Below, piece by piece: positions 1 to 8,686 of a stretch of 64,000 bases of DNA. The position numbers and the translations under genes are program-made. The notes under the pieces were generated by a model. It saw only the letters and a list, made by a program, of their open reading frames with translations. It searched no databases and was not told the origin of the DNA. Where the stretch lies: the NCBI GenBank assembly GCA_028687545.1, contig JAQTZZ010000006.1, positions 62,001 through 126,000 of the forward strand. Reading direction: 5' to 3'. Source of the stretch: Candidatus Wallbacteria bacterium. GTDB lineage: Bacteria; Muiribacteriota; JAQTZZ01. Within the stretch, counting starts at the first letter, position 1. Every line of letters begins with the position of its first letter.

Positions 1-270
1 CTGTACAATGACTTGATTTCTCATGAAGTCAGACTCTGGAACAGTCGTTTCGAAAACGGGAACCGGGTTGAAACCAATTCTCTTCTTGGGCAGAACGTCT
101 CGGAAATGACCCTCACTTTTTTTGACAAGAATTTCACCACCAAGGAAGTTCCGAGTTTGAGCGTGACATGGTATACTAGCAGAGAGATATGCTGGGTTGG
201 CATCAAAGTCAAATCAGTGGTCGGCAAGGAGTCCTCGGAAAGCAGCAGGATGATTTCTTTATGGAGGTAG
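1..270 (+). CDS. 3' end of a probable prepilin-like (type II secretion/type IV pilus) protein, partial
   Basis: The reading frame is open from base 1 to the stop at 268-270, so this is the C-terminal ~89 residues of a gene that begins before the window. The piece is rich in alternating beta-type residues and ends in a pattern of several beta strands (about TWYTSREICWVGIKVK). This resembles the C-terminal sheet of minor pseudopilins such as the protein encoded at 44661. No N-terminal prepilin motif can be checked because it lies outside the window, so the family call is weak. The next gene starts 4 bp downstream, which suggests one transcript. Confidence 0.35.
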   Translation: MYNDLISHEVRLWNSRFENGNRVETNSLLGQNVSEMTLTFFDKNFTTKEVPSLSVTWYTSREICWVGIKVKSVVGKESSESSRMISLWR

Positions 271-274
271 GGTC

Positions 275-1789
275 TTGAAACTGAAACAGCTGATCATCAA
301 GATGGTCAAACTGCTGATCCCGATAGCGCTGCTCGCGCTGGCGTTCGCCTTCAAAGGTCAGATCTATTCCTTTTATGGATATTTCGGGAAGCTGCTGCAG
401 AATCCTCAGAACGCTCCTTTTTTTTCCTTTATCCTGCTGGCCCTGATCATCATGAACGGGTTGCAGTTTTATCTGCTTTTCTCCCTGCCGTTCGAACTGA
501 ACGCCGCTCGCGGAGCGATGAAAGTCAAGGGACAGGAGCTCGAGCGCCAGTTGGAGCGTTTAAACAACGAGTTCAGGGATAAAGCGGTAAAATTCACCTC
601 TCTGATGGTGAAAGTTAAGGACATTGCCTCTGCAATCGACAAGGAAACCCTGTTCACCACCATTATCAGTGTGCTGGAAAAAGGCATTGAAGCCGAGGCT
701 GTAGATATTTTTCTGGTCGACGCCAAGAAGCAGGAAGCCTTTCTTGTGCGCAGCAACCACTATCCTCAGGGAGCAGACGTGAAATTCAAGCTGTCCGACG
801 AATCCCTGCTCGCCAAAGCCACCCGGGAAGGACTGTTTGTAATCAGGGATGAAGCCAGGAAAAATGCGCTGCTGGCCGGACTTTTGAACAAGGGTGAAAT
901 TCCGGCTGTGGTCTGCGTTCCCCTTTTCAAGGGCAAAGAGATCGCCGGCGTCATCAATGTAGGGAAACTGAGTGGAAACCGCGAGGATGTCAAGGAAGAA
1001 GAGAAGCTCCTGATCACTACAGTCGGGCGCGTTGCGGCACTTGCAATGGCCAACTCGAATATCTATGAACTGACAAAAGACGAGCTGGTTTCTCAGAAGA
1101 AAATTTCTCAGGACCAGATCGAGGAAAAAAAGAAGATCAAAGATGTTCTTTCGAGATATACATCCCCTGCTGTCATGGAACAGGTGCTGAACCATCCTGA
1201 AATGCTCAAGCTGGGCGGCGAGAAACGCATGGCTACTGTTTTTTTCTCCGATATCCGCAGTTTCACCACCTATTCCGAAAAATATCCTCCTGAACGGGTG
1301 GTGGCGATCCTTAACGAATATTTAACCGCAATGACCGATATCATCATGGACTACAACGGCACCCTGGACAAGTTCGTGGGCGACGAAATCATGGCCATCT
1401 GGGGAGTGCCTGTTCCCCAGAAAGAGCATGCCCACCTGGCAGTGAAAGCTTCCTGGGCCATGCTCCTGAAACTCAAGGAGCTTCAGAAGAGCTGGCAGAA
1501 GAGAGGCGTGGAACCATTCGACATCGGCATCGGCATCAATACAGGCGAGATGATCGCAGGGAACATGGGATCTGAAAAACGAATGGACTATACAGTGATC
1601 GGAGATCATGTGAACTCCGCCTCCAGGATTCAGACACTCACCAGACAATTCAACTGCCACATGCTGATCAGCGAGTACACTTACCAGCTCGTGAAGGAGA
1701 TTGTGGACGCCAAGGCGCTGGGCTATTCGCAGGTCAAAGGCAAGACTCAGAAAATACTTGTTTACATGATAAACGGCGTAAAGCTGTAA
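275..1789 (+). CDS. membrane-anchored GAF-domain class III adenylate cyclase
   Basis: Makes cyclic AMP from ATP at the inner membrane. Two hydrophobic segments lie near residues 10-30 and 48-75. A GAF-type sensor domain follows (about 110-265), then a charged coiled linker and the class III cyclase domain (about 310-490). Both metal-binding aspartates are visible, in FFSDIRSFT (about residue 324) and KFVGDEIMAIWG (about 369). The Lys before FVGDE and the Asp in the DYTVIGDHVNSASR segment are the residues expected for adenine recognition, so ATP is the likely substrate rather than GTP. The N and R of VNSASR match the transition-state residues. The start is a TTG preceded by GGAGG in TGGAGGTAG, 4 bp after the upstream gene. 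The ligand of the GAF domain cannot be told. Its place directly upstream of the flagellar export operon hints at, but does not prove, a link to motility. Confidence 0.9.
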   Translation: MKLKQLIIKMVKLLIPIALLALAFAFKGQIYSFYGYFGKLLQNPQNAPFFSFILLALIIMNGLQFYLLFSLPFELNAARGAMKVKGQELERQLERLNNEFRDKAVKFTSLMVKVKDIASAIDKETLFTTIISVLEKGIEAEAVDIFLVDAKKQEAFLVRSNHYPQGADVKFKLSDESLLAKATREGLFVIRDEARKNALLAGLLNKGEIPAVVCVPLFKGKEIAGVINVGKLSGNREDVKEEEKLLITTVGRVAALAMANSNIYELTKDELVSQKKISQDQIEEKKKIKDVLSRYTSPAVMEQVLNHPEMLKLGGEKRMATVFFSDIRSFTTYSEKYPPERVVAILNEYLTAMTDIIMDYNGTLDKFVGDEIMAIWGVPVPQKEHAHLAVKASWAMLLKLKELQKSWQKRGVEPFDIGIGINTGEMIAGNMGSEKRMDYTVIGDHVNSASRIQTLTRQFNCHMLISEYTYQLVKEIVDAKALGYSQVKGKTQKILVYMINGVKL

Positions 1790-1807
1790 ATTGAATTCAA
1801 TACATCG

Positions 1808-1885
1808 TTCTGTTGCTGCAAGAAGTTAGTAAGTTGGTAGGTTTGTATGTGGGAGATGTTTACGCAACATTGGTTGCTGACTAGT
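1808..1885 (+). repeat. degenerate TWNG-type tandem repeat, copy 1
   Basis: Non-coding gap between the cyclase gene and fliO. It holds a run of 4/8-mers of the form TA.GTT.G (AAGTTAG TAAGTTGG TAGGTTTG) followed by CAACATTGGTTGCTGA. The same combination recurs at about 10020, 11250, 15590 and 47010. No promoter was clearly recognised. Confidence 0.6.
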
Positions 1886-1896
1886 CGGGATTTTTT

Positions 1897-2385
1897 ATGA
1901 TCTGTTCCTTCTTATTTCTGGCCGCCGTTGCTTCCGAAGAACTGTCTCTTTTTACCAGGGAATCCAGGGACAGCATCAATTTCCAGCCCAATCTGAATTT
2001 CGAGGGCATGCTGCTGCGGATTTCCGTTTCCCTGGCTCTGATCATAGGGTTAATCCTGGTTTTCCATTTTTTCCTCTCGCGCAGATCTTATACGCAGGGA
2101 AGCGAAGCCTTCAGGGTGCTGGAGTGTTTCCCGCTCGGACCCAAGCGCATGCTCTATCTGGTGGAGGCATGCGAGCGTCTGCTGATTCTCGGGGTTACGG
2201 ACGAGCAGATCTCGCTGATTACGGAAATCGATAAAGAGCAGCGCGATCTCTGGAAAATAAAATACGAAAAAAAGAGCGTGGATTTTGGAAAACTGATCAA
2301 GGGAAAGCTCTCCAAGCGTCAGGTCACAGTCAATGAACTGCAGAAACAGATTGAAAAACTGCGCAAGATCAATAAAATCAGCTGA
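1897..2385 (+). CDS. fliO: flagellar biosynthesis protein FliO
   Basis: Small bitopic membrane protein that stabilises assembly of the FliP ring in the flagellar export gate. It has a hydrophobic N-terminal stretch that may be a signal or first membrane segment, then a strong membrane segment (about residues 46-65, ISVSLALIIGLILVFHFFL). The cytoplasmic part carries the typical FliO pattern LGPKRMLYLVEACERLLILGVT and ISLI. The C-terminal tail is charged and probably helical. The length of 162 aa suits the family. It is the first gene of the fliO-P-Q-R-flhB-flhA series. The ribosome binding site before the ATG is weak. Confidence 0.88.
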   Translation: MICSFLFLAAVASEELSLFTRESRDSINFQPNLNFEGMLLRISVSLALIIGLILVFHFFLSRRSYTQGSEAFRVLECFPLGPKRMLYLVEACERLLILGVTDEQISLITEIDKEQRDLWKIKYEKKSVDFGKLIKGKLSKRQVTVNELQKQIEKLRKINKIS

Positions 2386-2493
2386 CCGCATTATTTGGTC
2401 TTCCGGTGTTAAGCTGTTTTTATTTTCCCGGAAATCATTTATAATCATTTATGATAACGGTTTCGAATTGATGCGGGCGGGACACAAAAAAAG

Positions 2494-3303
2494 GTGAATC
2501 GAATCAGAATGGTCTCGCTGCGGATTTGCTCAAAAGAAATAGAACGAAAATGGATTCAGCGCACGATTGAACTGATTTTATTATTCCTGCTCTTTTCAAT
2601 CCCGCTTCAGGCGGCTCCCGGACCGATCACAATCCCAAACCTCAACATTCAGATCGGCCAATCCTCGAATCCCAAGGATTTCGGCATCAACCTGCAGCTT
2701 CTGCTGATCCTGACCGTGCTTTCCCTTGCTCCCACCATTCTGGTGATGGTGACATCCTTCACCAGGATCATTATCGTTTTTTCCTTCATGCGGCAGGCCA
2801 TCGGCACTCCGTCGATGCCTTCCAATCAGATTCTGATCAATATGGCTCTGATCCTGACCTTCTATATCATGAATCCGACTTTCACCAAGATCTATCAGGA
2901 AGCCCTGAATCCGTATCTGGAAAACAAGATCACGCAGACTCAGGCTTTGGAAACAGCATTGTCTCCCTTGAAAAAATTCATGTTCAGGCAGACCAGGGAG
3001 AGCGACCTTGAACTCTTTTTAAAAACTGCCGGACAGGACAAACCCAAGAGCGAGTCCGATGTCCCGTTTCATGTGCTGATGTCCGCGTTTGTGCTTTCTG
3101 AAGTCAAGACATCCTTTCAGATGGGAGTAGTGATTTTTGTCCCCTTCCTCGTGATCGACATGGTTGTGGCCAGCACTCTGATGTCGATGGGAATGATCAT
3201 GCTGCCGCCAGTGATGGTCTCGCTGCCTTTCAAAGTGCTGCTTTTCGTGATGGCAGACGGCTGGAGCCTGGTGATCAAATCGCTGGTGGAGAGCTTTGGC
3301 TGA
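2494..3303 (+). CDS. fliP: flagellar export gate protein FliP
   Basis: Core pore subunit of the flagellar type III export gate in the inner membrane. It has an N-terminal signal-like segment, a first membrane region near residues 70-90, and the diagnostic FliP block RIIIVFSFMRQAIGTPSMPS followed by NQILINMALILTFYIMNP. The C-terminal membrane hairpin includes MGMIMLPPVMVSLPFK. At 269 aa it is somewhat longer than average because of the N-terminus. The start used is a GTG after AAAAAAAGG; in-frame ATG codons at 2509 and 2551 are possible alternatives. Its stop overlaps the fliQ start by one base. Confidence 0.95.
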   Translation: MNRIRMVSLRICSKEIERKWIQRTIELILLFLLFSIPLQAAPGPITIPNLNIQIGQSSNPKDFGINLQLLLILTVLSLAPTILVMVTSFTRIIIVFSFMRQAIGTPSMPSNQILINMALILTFYIMNPTFTKIYQEALNPYLENKITQTQALETALSPLKKFMFRQTRESDLELFLKTAGQDKPKSESDVPFHVLMSAFVLSEVKTSFQMGVVIFVPFLVIDMVVASTLMSMGMIMLPPVMVSLPFKVLLFVMADGWSLVIKSLVESFG

Positions 3304-3572
3304 TGGATCAGACTGTTGTGATCTCACTTGCCCGTGATGCTTTGAAGATATCGATTGCCGCTGCCGGACCGATACTGATTCTGGGAGTGCTGGTAGGTCT
3401 GGTGGTGTCGATTCTCCAGACTGCCACATCCATCCAGGAACAGACCCTGACATTTGTGCCTAAAATACTGGCGATTCTTTTCGCGATGGTTTACTTCGGT
3501 CCCAAAATCCTGTCAGACCTGGTGGAATTTACAGTCAAGCTGCTTGGAAATCTTCGGTATTTTGTCGGATGA
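3303..3572 (+). CDS. fliQ: flagellar export gate protein FliQ
   Basis: Small two-membrane-segment subunit (89 aa, the usual size) that packs around FliP and FliR in the export gate. The family pattern is clear: ILGVLVGLVVSILQTATSIQ followed by EQTLTFVPKI and a second hydrophobic segment. The ATG overlaps the fliP stop (TGATG) and its own stop overlaps the fliR start, so translation is probably coupled. Confidence 0.95.
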   Translation: MDQTVVISLARDALKISIAAAGPILILGVLVGLVVSILQTATSIQEQTLTFVPKILAILFAMVYFGPKILSDLVEFTVKLLGNLRYFVG

Positions 3573-4342
3573 GCATGGAAAATGCCGTTTTCAATCAGCT
3601 TTTTCTGTTTTTACTGATCAATGTCCGGATGGGTACATTCATCCAGCTGCTGCCGGTATTCGGCGGACAGACGATCCCCATCCGTTACAAAGCCGGAATG
3701 ACCGCGATCTTCAGTCTGGTCGTACTCCCTTTTGTTGCCCTGCGGGCCATCCCGGGAAACATTGTCGGTTTCGTCCTTCTGCTTTGCAGTGAAATCCTGC
3801 TGGGTATGATGCTGGGAATACTCTGCGCAGTGATTTTTGAGGTTTTTCACGCTGCCGGCAGTTATCTTGGCCTGGAACTCGGTTTCAGCCTGGTGGACGT
3901 GATCGACCCATACAATGCAAACGGTTTCACCGGCATGGACTCCTTCCTGTATTTATTTTCTGTGCTGATCTTTTTTGCGATCAACGGACACCTGATGCTT
4001 GTGGATGCGATTATCCAGAGTTTCAGAACCATTCCCATCGGAGGTTTATCGATATCTCCTGATTTCGGCAGGATATTGATCGAAAATTTCGCCTGGATGT
4101 TCTATTTTTCTTTTCTGATAGTTCTCCCGATCGTGGCTTCCATCCTGATCGTACACATTGCTCTGGGTGTTGTGGCCAAAACCGCACCGAGGGTGCAGGT
4201 GTTCCTGATCTCCTTTCCCCTGAAGATCGGTGTTGGACTGGGACTGCTGATCCTGATTTTTCCTGGTGTGGCGATCCTCATCTCAAAGGTATATCTGAGG
4301 CTTTATCAGGAACTTAACACTGCCCTGAGGCTTTTATCATGA
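3569..4342 (+). CDS. fliR: flagellar export gate protein FliR
   Basis: Integral membrane subunit of the flagellar export gate, 257 aa with about six hydrophobic segments. Recognisable features are the early FLLINVRMGTFIQLLPVFG region and the SYLGLELGFSLVDVIDPYN segment (FliR usually has G..lG...a...dP). It is embedded between fliQ and flhB with 4-bp overlaps (ATGA) at both ends, which fixes the start. The assignment rests on family pattern plus conserved operon order. Confidence 0.94.
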   Translation: MSMENAVFNQLFLFLLINVRMGTFIQLLPVFGGQTIPIRYKAGMTAIFSLVVLPFVALRAIPGNIVGFVLLLCSEILLGMMLGILCAVIFEVFHAAGSYLGLELGFSLVDVIDPYNANGFTGMDSFLYLFSVLIFFAINGHLMLVDAIIQSFRTIPIGGLSISPDFGRILIENFAWMFYFSFLIVLPIVASILIVHIALGVVAKTAPRVQVFLISFPLKIGVGLGLLILIFPGVAILISKVYLRLYQELNTALRLLS

Positions 4343-5571
4343 ACAATATTGTTGAAAAGCGGCCGTCTGCTGCGTTGTATAGAGCCTCTTCAAATTTATT
4401 TGTAGAGGCTCTTATGCCTCGCATCCGACCACTTTTGAACAATATTCCAGTGTTTGAAAAGCGGCCATTTTCTCCCAGCTTTGACTTGCAGTATTTCGCA
4501 GATGATTCTCCGACAGGACTCCGTACTGAAAAGCCTACTGAGCGGCGCATTCGGAAAGCCCGTGAACACGGACAGGTGGCTAAGAGCATCGATTTAAACA
4601 GTGTAGTAGTACTGTTTGCCGGATTCGCGGCTTTGTATTTTTTCGGCCACCAGATGCGGAAAGAGATGCAGGGTTTTCTCACATACTGCCTGGGCGAACT
4701 GGCTTCCCCATTGTCAGGAGGCAAGATCCTGCAGATCGTTACTTACATGATGTTTGTCTTCGGGTATACCCTTGCCCCGATCCTAACAGTTGTCATGATT
4801 TCAGCGGTCGCCATCAATTTCTATCAATCCAGGGGATTTCTATTCACTTTTTATCCATTTGCCTTTGACCCAAGTAGATTCAACCCTGTGGCCGGACTGT
4901 CAAGAATCTTTTCCACCCGTTCCCTGGTGGAAATGGCAAAGGATATTCTTAAGCTCCTGGTAATCGGATATCTGCCGTATCGCACCCTCACCGGTTCGAT
5001 CAAGACCTTCATCATGCTTTCAGGTATGAGTATGGAAATGATCATCTCTGTGATGATGTCGCTGCTGGTGAAAATACTGCTTCAGGTCTTACTGGCCCTT
5101 CTGGTGCTTGCAATCTTCGATTATTATTACCAGCAATATGAGTACGAGAAAAACTTGAAAATGTCTAAATATGATGTGAAACAGGAACACAAGGACATTG
5201 ACGGGGATCCGCAGGTCAGGCATGAACAGCGGAAGCGCGCCCGCAGCATGCTGATGAGGGCTACGCTGAAAGATATACCTTCCTCAGATGTCCTGCTCAC
5301 CAATCCTACACAGCTTGCAGTCGCGCTGAAATATGATCCGGAAAATCCGCGCCACAGCGCTCCATATGTCGTCGCCAAGGGAGCCGGAAAAATTGCAGAG
5401 CGGATCAAGGAAATCGCAGGGGAGTATAATGTACCGATCGTGGAGCGCAAGGAAGTGGCAAGACTGATCTACAAGAACTGTGAAGTGGGCCAGGAAATCC
5501 CTTCGGAACTGTATGTTATTATCTCCGAGATTCTGGCCCAGATCATTCCCATGAAAAGAAGGCGTGATTGA
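4339..5571 (+). CDS. flhB: flagellar export switch protein FlhB with an N-terminal in-frame insertion and NPTQ in place of NPTH
   Basis: Export-gate component that switches substrate specificity from rod/hook to filament proteins. Four membrane segments are followed by a cytoplasmic domain that normally self-cleaves between Asn and Pro of NPTH. Here the site reads NPTQ (about residues 322-325, in LLTNPTQLAVALKYDP), so the histidine is replaced. The family core starts at SFDLQYFADD, then EKPTERRIRKAREHGQVAKS. The first ~50 residues are extra. The ATG at 4339 overlaps the fliR stop. An in-frame TTG at 4435 begins a near-copy of the same start (AACAATATT ... GAAAAGCGGCC), and a perfect 9-bp palindrome lies between them. 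The N-terminal extension therefore looks like an inserted repeat. C-terminal family residues are intact. Confidence 0.93.
   Translation: MNNIVEKRPSAALYRASSNLFVEALMPRIRPLLNNIPVFEKRPFSPSFDLQYFADDSPTGLRTEKPTERRIRKAREHGQVAKSIDLNSVVVLFAGFAALYFFGHQMRKEMQGFLTYCLGELASPLSGGKILQIVTYMMFVFGYTLAPILTVVMISAVAINFYQSRGFLFTFYPFAFDPSRFNPVAGLSRIFSTRSLVEMAKDILKLLVIGYLPYRTLTGSIKTFIMLSGMSMEMIISVMMSLLVKILLQVLLALLVLAIFDYYYQQYEYEKNLKMSKYDVKQEHKDIDGDPQVRHEQRKRARSMLMRATLKDIPSSDVLLTNPTQLAVALKYDPENPRHSAPYVVAKGAGKIAERIKEIAGEYNVPIVERKEVARLIYKNCEVGQEIPSELYVIISEILAQIIPMKRRRD
4381..4412. repeat. palindromic element inside the 5' end of flhB
   Basis: AGAGCCTCT (4381-4389) pairs perfectly with AGAGGCTCT (4404-4412). Inside them CAAAT and ATTTG pair again, giving a stem of about 15 bp with one T-T mismatch and a 2-base loop. 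It is flanked by a near-direct repeat (4341-4364 and 4437-4466). The same 9-bp arms occur in the opposite order at 24805-24837. The offset between the duplicated starts (4339 and 4435) is 96 bp, which keeps the flhB frame. Confidence 0.75.
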
Positions 5572-7667
5572 TGCAGGAACGCAAATTCGAGAACACTTAT
5601 TTAGCCGCATTCCTGCGCAACAGCGACATCCTGATCTCCATCGGCATCGTCTCTATAGTGGTGATGATGATCATTCCATTGCCCTCTTTCCTGCTCGACA
5701 TTCTGATCGCCATGAACATCAGCATTTCCATGGCGATTCTACTGGTTTCTATGTACCTGGGGAATGTACTGGAGTTTTCCGTTTTTCCATCCCTTCTGCT
5801 TCTCATCACTTTATTCAGGCTGGCTCTGAATGTTTCCACCACCCGGTTGATTCTGCTCCAGGGAGTCGCCTTCAACGTCAAAATCGTGCGCGCTTTCGGG
5901 GATTTCGTAGTGGGAGGGAATTATGTGGTCGGAATCGTCATTTTCATCATACTGGTCATTATCCAGTTCATAGTGATTACACGCGGGGCGACCAGAGTGG
6001 CGGAAGTGGCGGCACGGTTCATTCTGGATGCCATGCCAGGCAAGCAGATGAGTGTGGATGCTGAATTGCAGAACGGCCTGATCGATGCAGACCAGGCCAG
6101 GGAAAAGCGCCAGAACATCAAGCGGGAAGCGGATTTTTACGGAGCTATGGATGGAGCATCCAAGTTCGTGCAGGGTGATGCCATTGCCTGCATCCTGATC
6201 ACTGTCGTGAATATCATCGGAGGCTTGATCATAGGAGTGTTTCAGCGGGGTGAGGGCATTGCTCTAGCTGCTCAGACTTATACCCTTTTGACCGTCGGAG
6301 ACGGACTGGTGACAATGATTCCTGCTCTGCTCGTCTCCACTGCCACAGGCTTGATCGTGACCAGGGCTGCATCAGAATCCAATCTGGGCAGGGACCTGAT
6401 CTCACAATTTCTTGTAGAACCCAAGGTCTACTTCATCATCGCCGCTCTTCTTGCTACACTCGGTTTCACACCCGGGTTGCCCACTCTCTCATTCCTGATG
6501 CTGGCTTTGATGGCTGTCTCGCTTGGATTTGCCCTGAAACGCAAGAAAGCCGAAGAGCTCTGGCGCCCGTCCGAGGAAGAGACCGCGAAGATGAATCAGG
6601 AAAAGAAAAAAAAGAGCGAAGATGTTGCAGCTCTTCTGCAGATAGAGCCCCTGGAACTGGAACTGGGTTATGGGCTTGTGCCGCTGTTTGATGTGCAATC
6701 CGGCGGTGATCTGCAGGACAGGGTCCAGACGATCAGGCGCAACACTGCCCTGGAACTCGGATTGATAGTGCCGTCGGTCAGAATCAGGGACAACATCAAT
6801 CTGGAGATGAACGAATATACGATTCAAATCAAGGGATTCGAGGCGGGACGCGGTAAATTGATGCTGAAGCAGTATCTGGTGATGGGTCTCAAAGAATCAG
6901 GCAATCTGATCGAGGGGACTGAAATCAAGGAACCGATTTCCGGATCCCGGGCAGTCTGGGTGAATGAGGAGAATCGTGAAAAAGCCGAACAGGAAGGGTA
7001 TACTGTCCTGGATGTGCCGGCCATACTTACCATTCACCTGACCGAGGTCATCAGGCACTTTGCTTTTCAGATCCTGGGTCAGGAAGAATTGAAGGATATT
7101 CTAAAGAATCTGGAGAAAAATTATCCGTCTCTGATAGAAGAAGTCAGGAAGACCAAGGCCTATGAGCAGGGAGTGCTCTTGAAAGTGCTTCAGAATCTCC
7201 TCCGTGAGGGCATCTCGATCCGTAACATGGTCTTGATACTCGAAGGAATCATGGAGCGCTGCAAGTCGTCGGCAACTTTGTTTGCAGGGGAACTGACCGA
7301 GCTCTGCCGGATCAGGATGGCTCCGCTGATCACCCAGAAATTCGCCCGTGACGGATTGGTGCATGTAATCACGCTCGATCCGGAACTCGAGGAACTTTTC
7401 CGGAATAGCCTCCAGGGACCGGACGAATCAGACCAGCACATAGCGTTAGACAGCGGGACTATGAAAAAAATCCGTTCTTCCATGGATAAACTGTTCGGAA
7501 GTCTGAGCGAGAAAAAGATTTCGCCCTGCATCATTCTGACTTCGCCGGACCTGCGGAAGATGGTGAAGGATTTGTTCGACAGGCTTGCCCCTGGAATCGT
7601 AGTCCTGTCTACTTTGGAACTGCAGCCGAATATTGAAGTCAACACTCTGGGGATGATCGAAATATGA
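5571..7667 (+). CDS. flhA: flagellar export ring protein FlhA
   Basis: Large export-gate subunit that uses the proton gradient and docks export substrates. An N-terminal membrane half with about eight segments (residues 20-320) is followed by a soluble C-terminal domain. The conserved FHIPEP-family loop is present: FRLALNVSTTRLILL, GDFVVGGNYVVG, ARFILDAMPGKQMSVDAEL, and the QNIKREADFYGAMDGASKFV segment. Total length is 699 aa, the normal size. The ATG at 5571 overlaps the flhB stop (TGATG); a TTG one codon upstream is also in frame but less likely. The stop overlaps the flhG ATG. Confidence 0.97.
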   Translation: MQERKFENTYLAAFLRNSDILISIGIVSIVVMMIIPLPSFLLDILIAMNISISMAILLVSMYLGNVLEFSVFPSLLLLITLFRLALNVSTTRLILLQGVAFNVKIVRAFGDFVVGGNYVVGIVIFIILVIIQFIVITRGATRVAEVAARFILDAMPGKQMSVDAELQNGLIDADQAREKRQNIKREADFYGAMDGASKFVQGDAIACILITVVNIIGGLIIGVFQRGEGIALAAQTYTLLTVGDGLVTMIPALLVSTATGLIVTRAASESNLGRDLISQFLVEPKVYFIIAALLATLGFTPGLPTLSFLMLALMAVSLGFALKRKKAEELWRPSEEETAKMNQEKKKKSEDVAALLQIEPLELELGYGLVPLFDVQSGGDLQDRVQTIRRNTALELGLIVPSVRIRDNINLEMNEYTIQIKGFEAGRGKLMLKQYLVMGLKESGNLIEGTEIKEPISGSRAVWVNEENREKAEQEGYTVLDVPAILTIHLTEVIRHFAFQILGQEELKDILKNLEKNYPSLIEEVRKTKAYEQGVLLKVLQNLLREGISIRNMVLILEGIMERCKSSATLFAGELTELCRIRMAPLITQKFARDGLVHVITLDPELEELFRNSLQGPDESDQHIALDSGTMKKIRSSMDKLFGSLSEKKISPCIILTSPDLRKMVKDLFDRLAPGIVVLSTLELQPNIEVNTLGMIEI

Positions 7668-8593
7668 AAGACCAGGCGAGCGGATTGAGGGTGATGATGG
7701 CAAAGAAAACCAGGGAGCGCGAGCTCAAGGAGAGAGCCACCCTGCTGCAGAGCCTGATCGACAGCGCGGGTGAAATGCCTCCTCCCAGGCTCAGGCAGAT
7801 ACTGGCTGTCACATCCGGGAAGGGCGGGGTGGGAAAGAGCACCATCAGCGCCAACCTGGGGCTGTATTTTTCGTCCAGAGGGCTGGAAACGATCCTGATG
7901 GACGCTGACTTAGGCCTTGCAAACATAGACGTGATCCTGGGGGTGAAGCCTTCAGGCACTCTGCTGCAGGTGATCAGGGGGCAAAAGAGTCTCAAAGAGA
8001 TCATTCAGCCCGGCCCCATGGGATTGAAATTGATTTCCGGAGCTTCCGGGATTGCCGACCTTGCCAATCTGAGCGAAACCGAGCGGCGCAACCTGATCGG
8101 GGAAATCGCCTCGCTGCAGTATGAGGGAGAGATTTTATTGATCGATACCGGAGCCGGTCTTTCTCAGAATGTGCTGGGATTCCTTACTCTGGCCGACCAG
8201 GTGGTGCTGATCGTGACCGATGAACCGGCTTCGATCGCTGACAGCTATGGTGTGGTCAAAGCCTTGAGCCAGGCCAATTATCAGGGTAAAATCACTGTGA
8301 TCATGAATCGGATCCGGATCGAAAAGCATGGCAGAATGCTTTTCCACAAACTCTGCGCCACAGCAAAGAAATTTCTGAAGAAGGATCTGAAGCTGGCCGG
8401 CATCATACTTGATGAACCACTGGTTCGGGAATCCACTCAGAAGATGCAGCCTTTTTACATTCTGAGCCCGGCTGCAGAAGTCACGAGAAACCTGCGCGGG
8501 ATTGGTGAAGTAGTACTGGGAGCTTCAGAATACAAACCCGATGCAGGGCACAGTATTCTGAAGCGGTTGAGCAGTTTTTTTTCGATTAGATGA
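7664..8593 (+). CDS. flhG: flagellum placement ATPase FlhG (YlxH/MinD family)
   Basis: MinD/ParA-type ATPase that controls flagellar number and position with FlhF. The N-terminus carries DQASGLRVMM, matching the DQAxxLR activator motif by which FlhG stimulates the FlhF GTPase. A deviant Walker A, GKGGVGKST, lies at about residue 50, with DADLGLANIDVILG and the IDTGAG segment after it. At 309 aa it fits the family. The ATG overlaps the flhA stop. Here flhG precedes flhF, whereas flhF-flhG is the commoner order. The C-terminal end may provide the membrane-binding helix. Confidence 0.93.
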   Translation: MKDQASGLRVMMAKKTRERELKERATLLQSLIDSAGEMPPPRLRQILAVTSGKGGVGKSTISANLGLYFSSRGLETILMDADLGLANIDVILGVKPSGTLLQVIRGQKSLKEIIQPGPMGLKLISGASGIADLANLSETERRNLIGEIASLQYEGEILLIDTGAGLSQNVLGFLTLADQVVLIVTDEPASIADSYGVVKALSQANYQGKITVIMNRIRIEKHGRMLFHKLCATAKKFLKKDLKLAGIILDEPLVRESTQKMQPFYILSPAAEVTRNLRGIGEVVLGASEYKPDAGHSILKRLSSFFSIR

Positions 8594-8620
8594 AATTTTG
8601 AAAAGGGAGTAGTAAAATTA

Positions 8621-8686
8621 ATGAAAACCCAGGTTTTTTATCCTGAAAGATCAAACAGCTCTCCAGAAGCTGTGACGGCAAATTAA
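8621..8686 (+). CDS. possible 21-residue upstream peptide coupled to flhF
   Basis: The flhG-flhF gap holds a short ORF starting with ATG after AAAAGGGAGT, a fair ribosome binding site. It encodes MKTQVFYPERSNSSPEAV plus three residues and stops at TAA, which overlaps the flhF ATG by one base (TAATG). This could be a leader peptide that couples translation to flhF, or a decayed extra flhF start, since its beginning resembles that of some FlhF proteins. There is no independent support. Confidence 0.3.
   Translation: MKTQVFYPERSNSSPEAVTAN

Noticed and set aside
1808-1885. The short-period intergenic repeats as a CRISPR array
   Set aside because: The units are only 4-8 bp, degenerate and contiguous, with no 25-40 bp spacers and no cas genes anywhere in the window.
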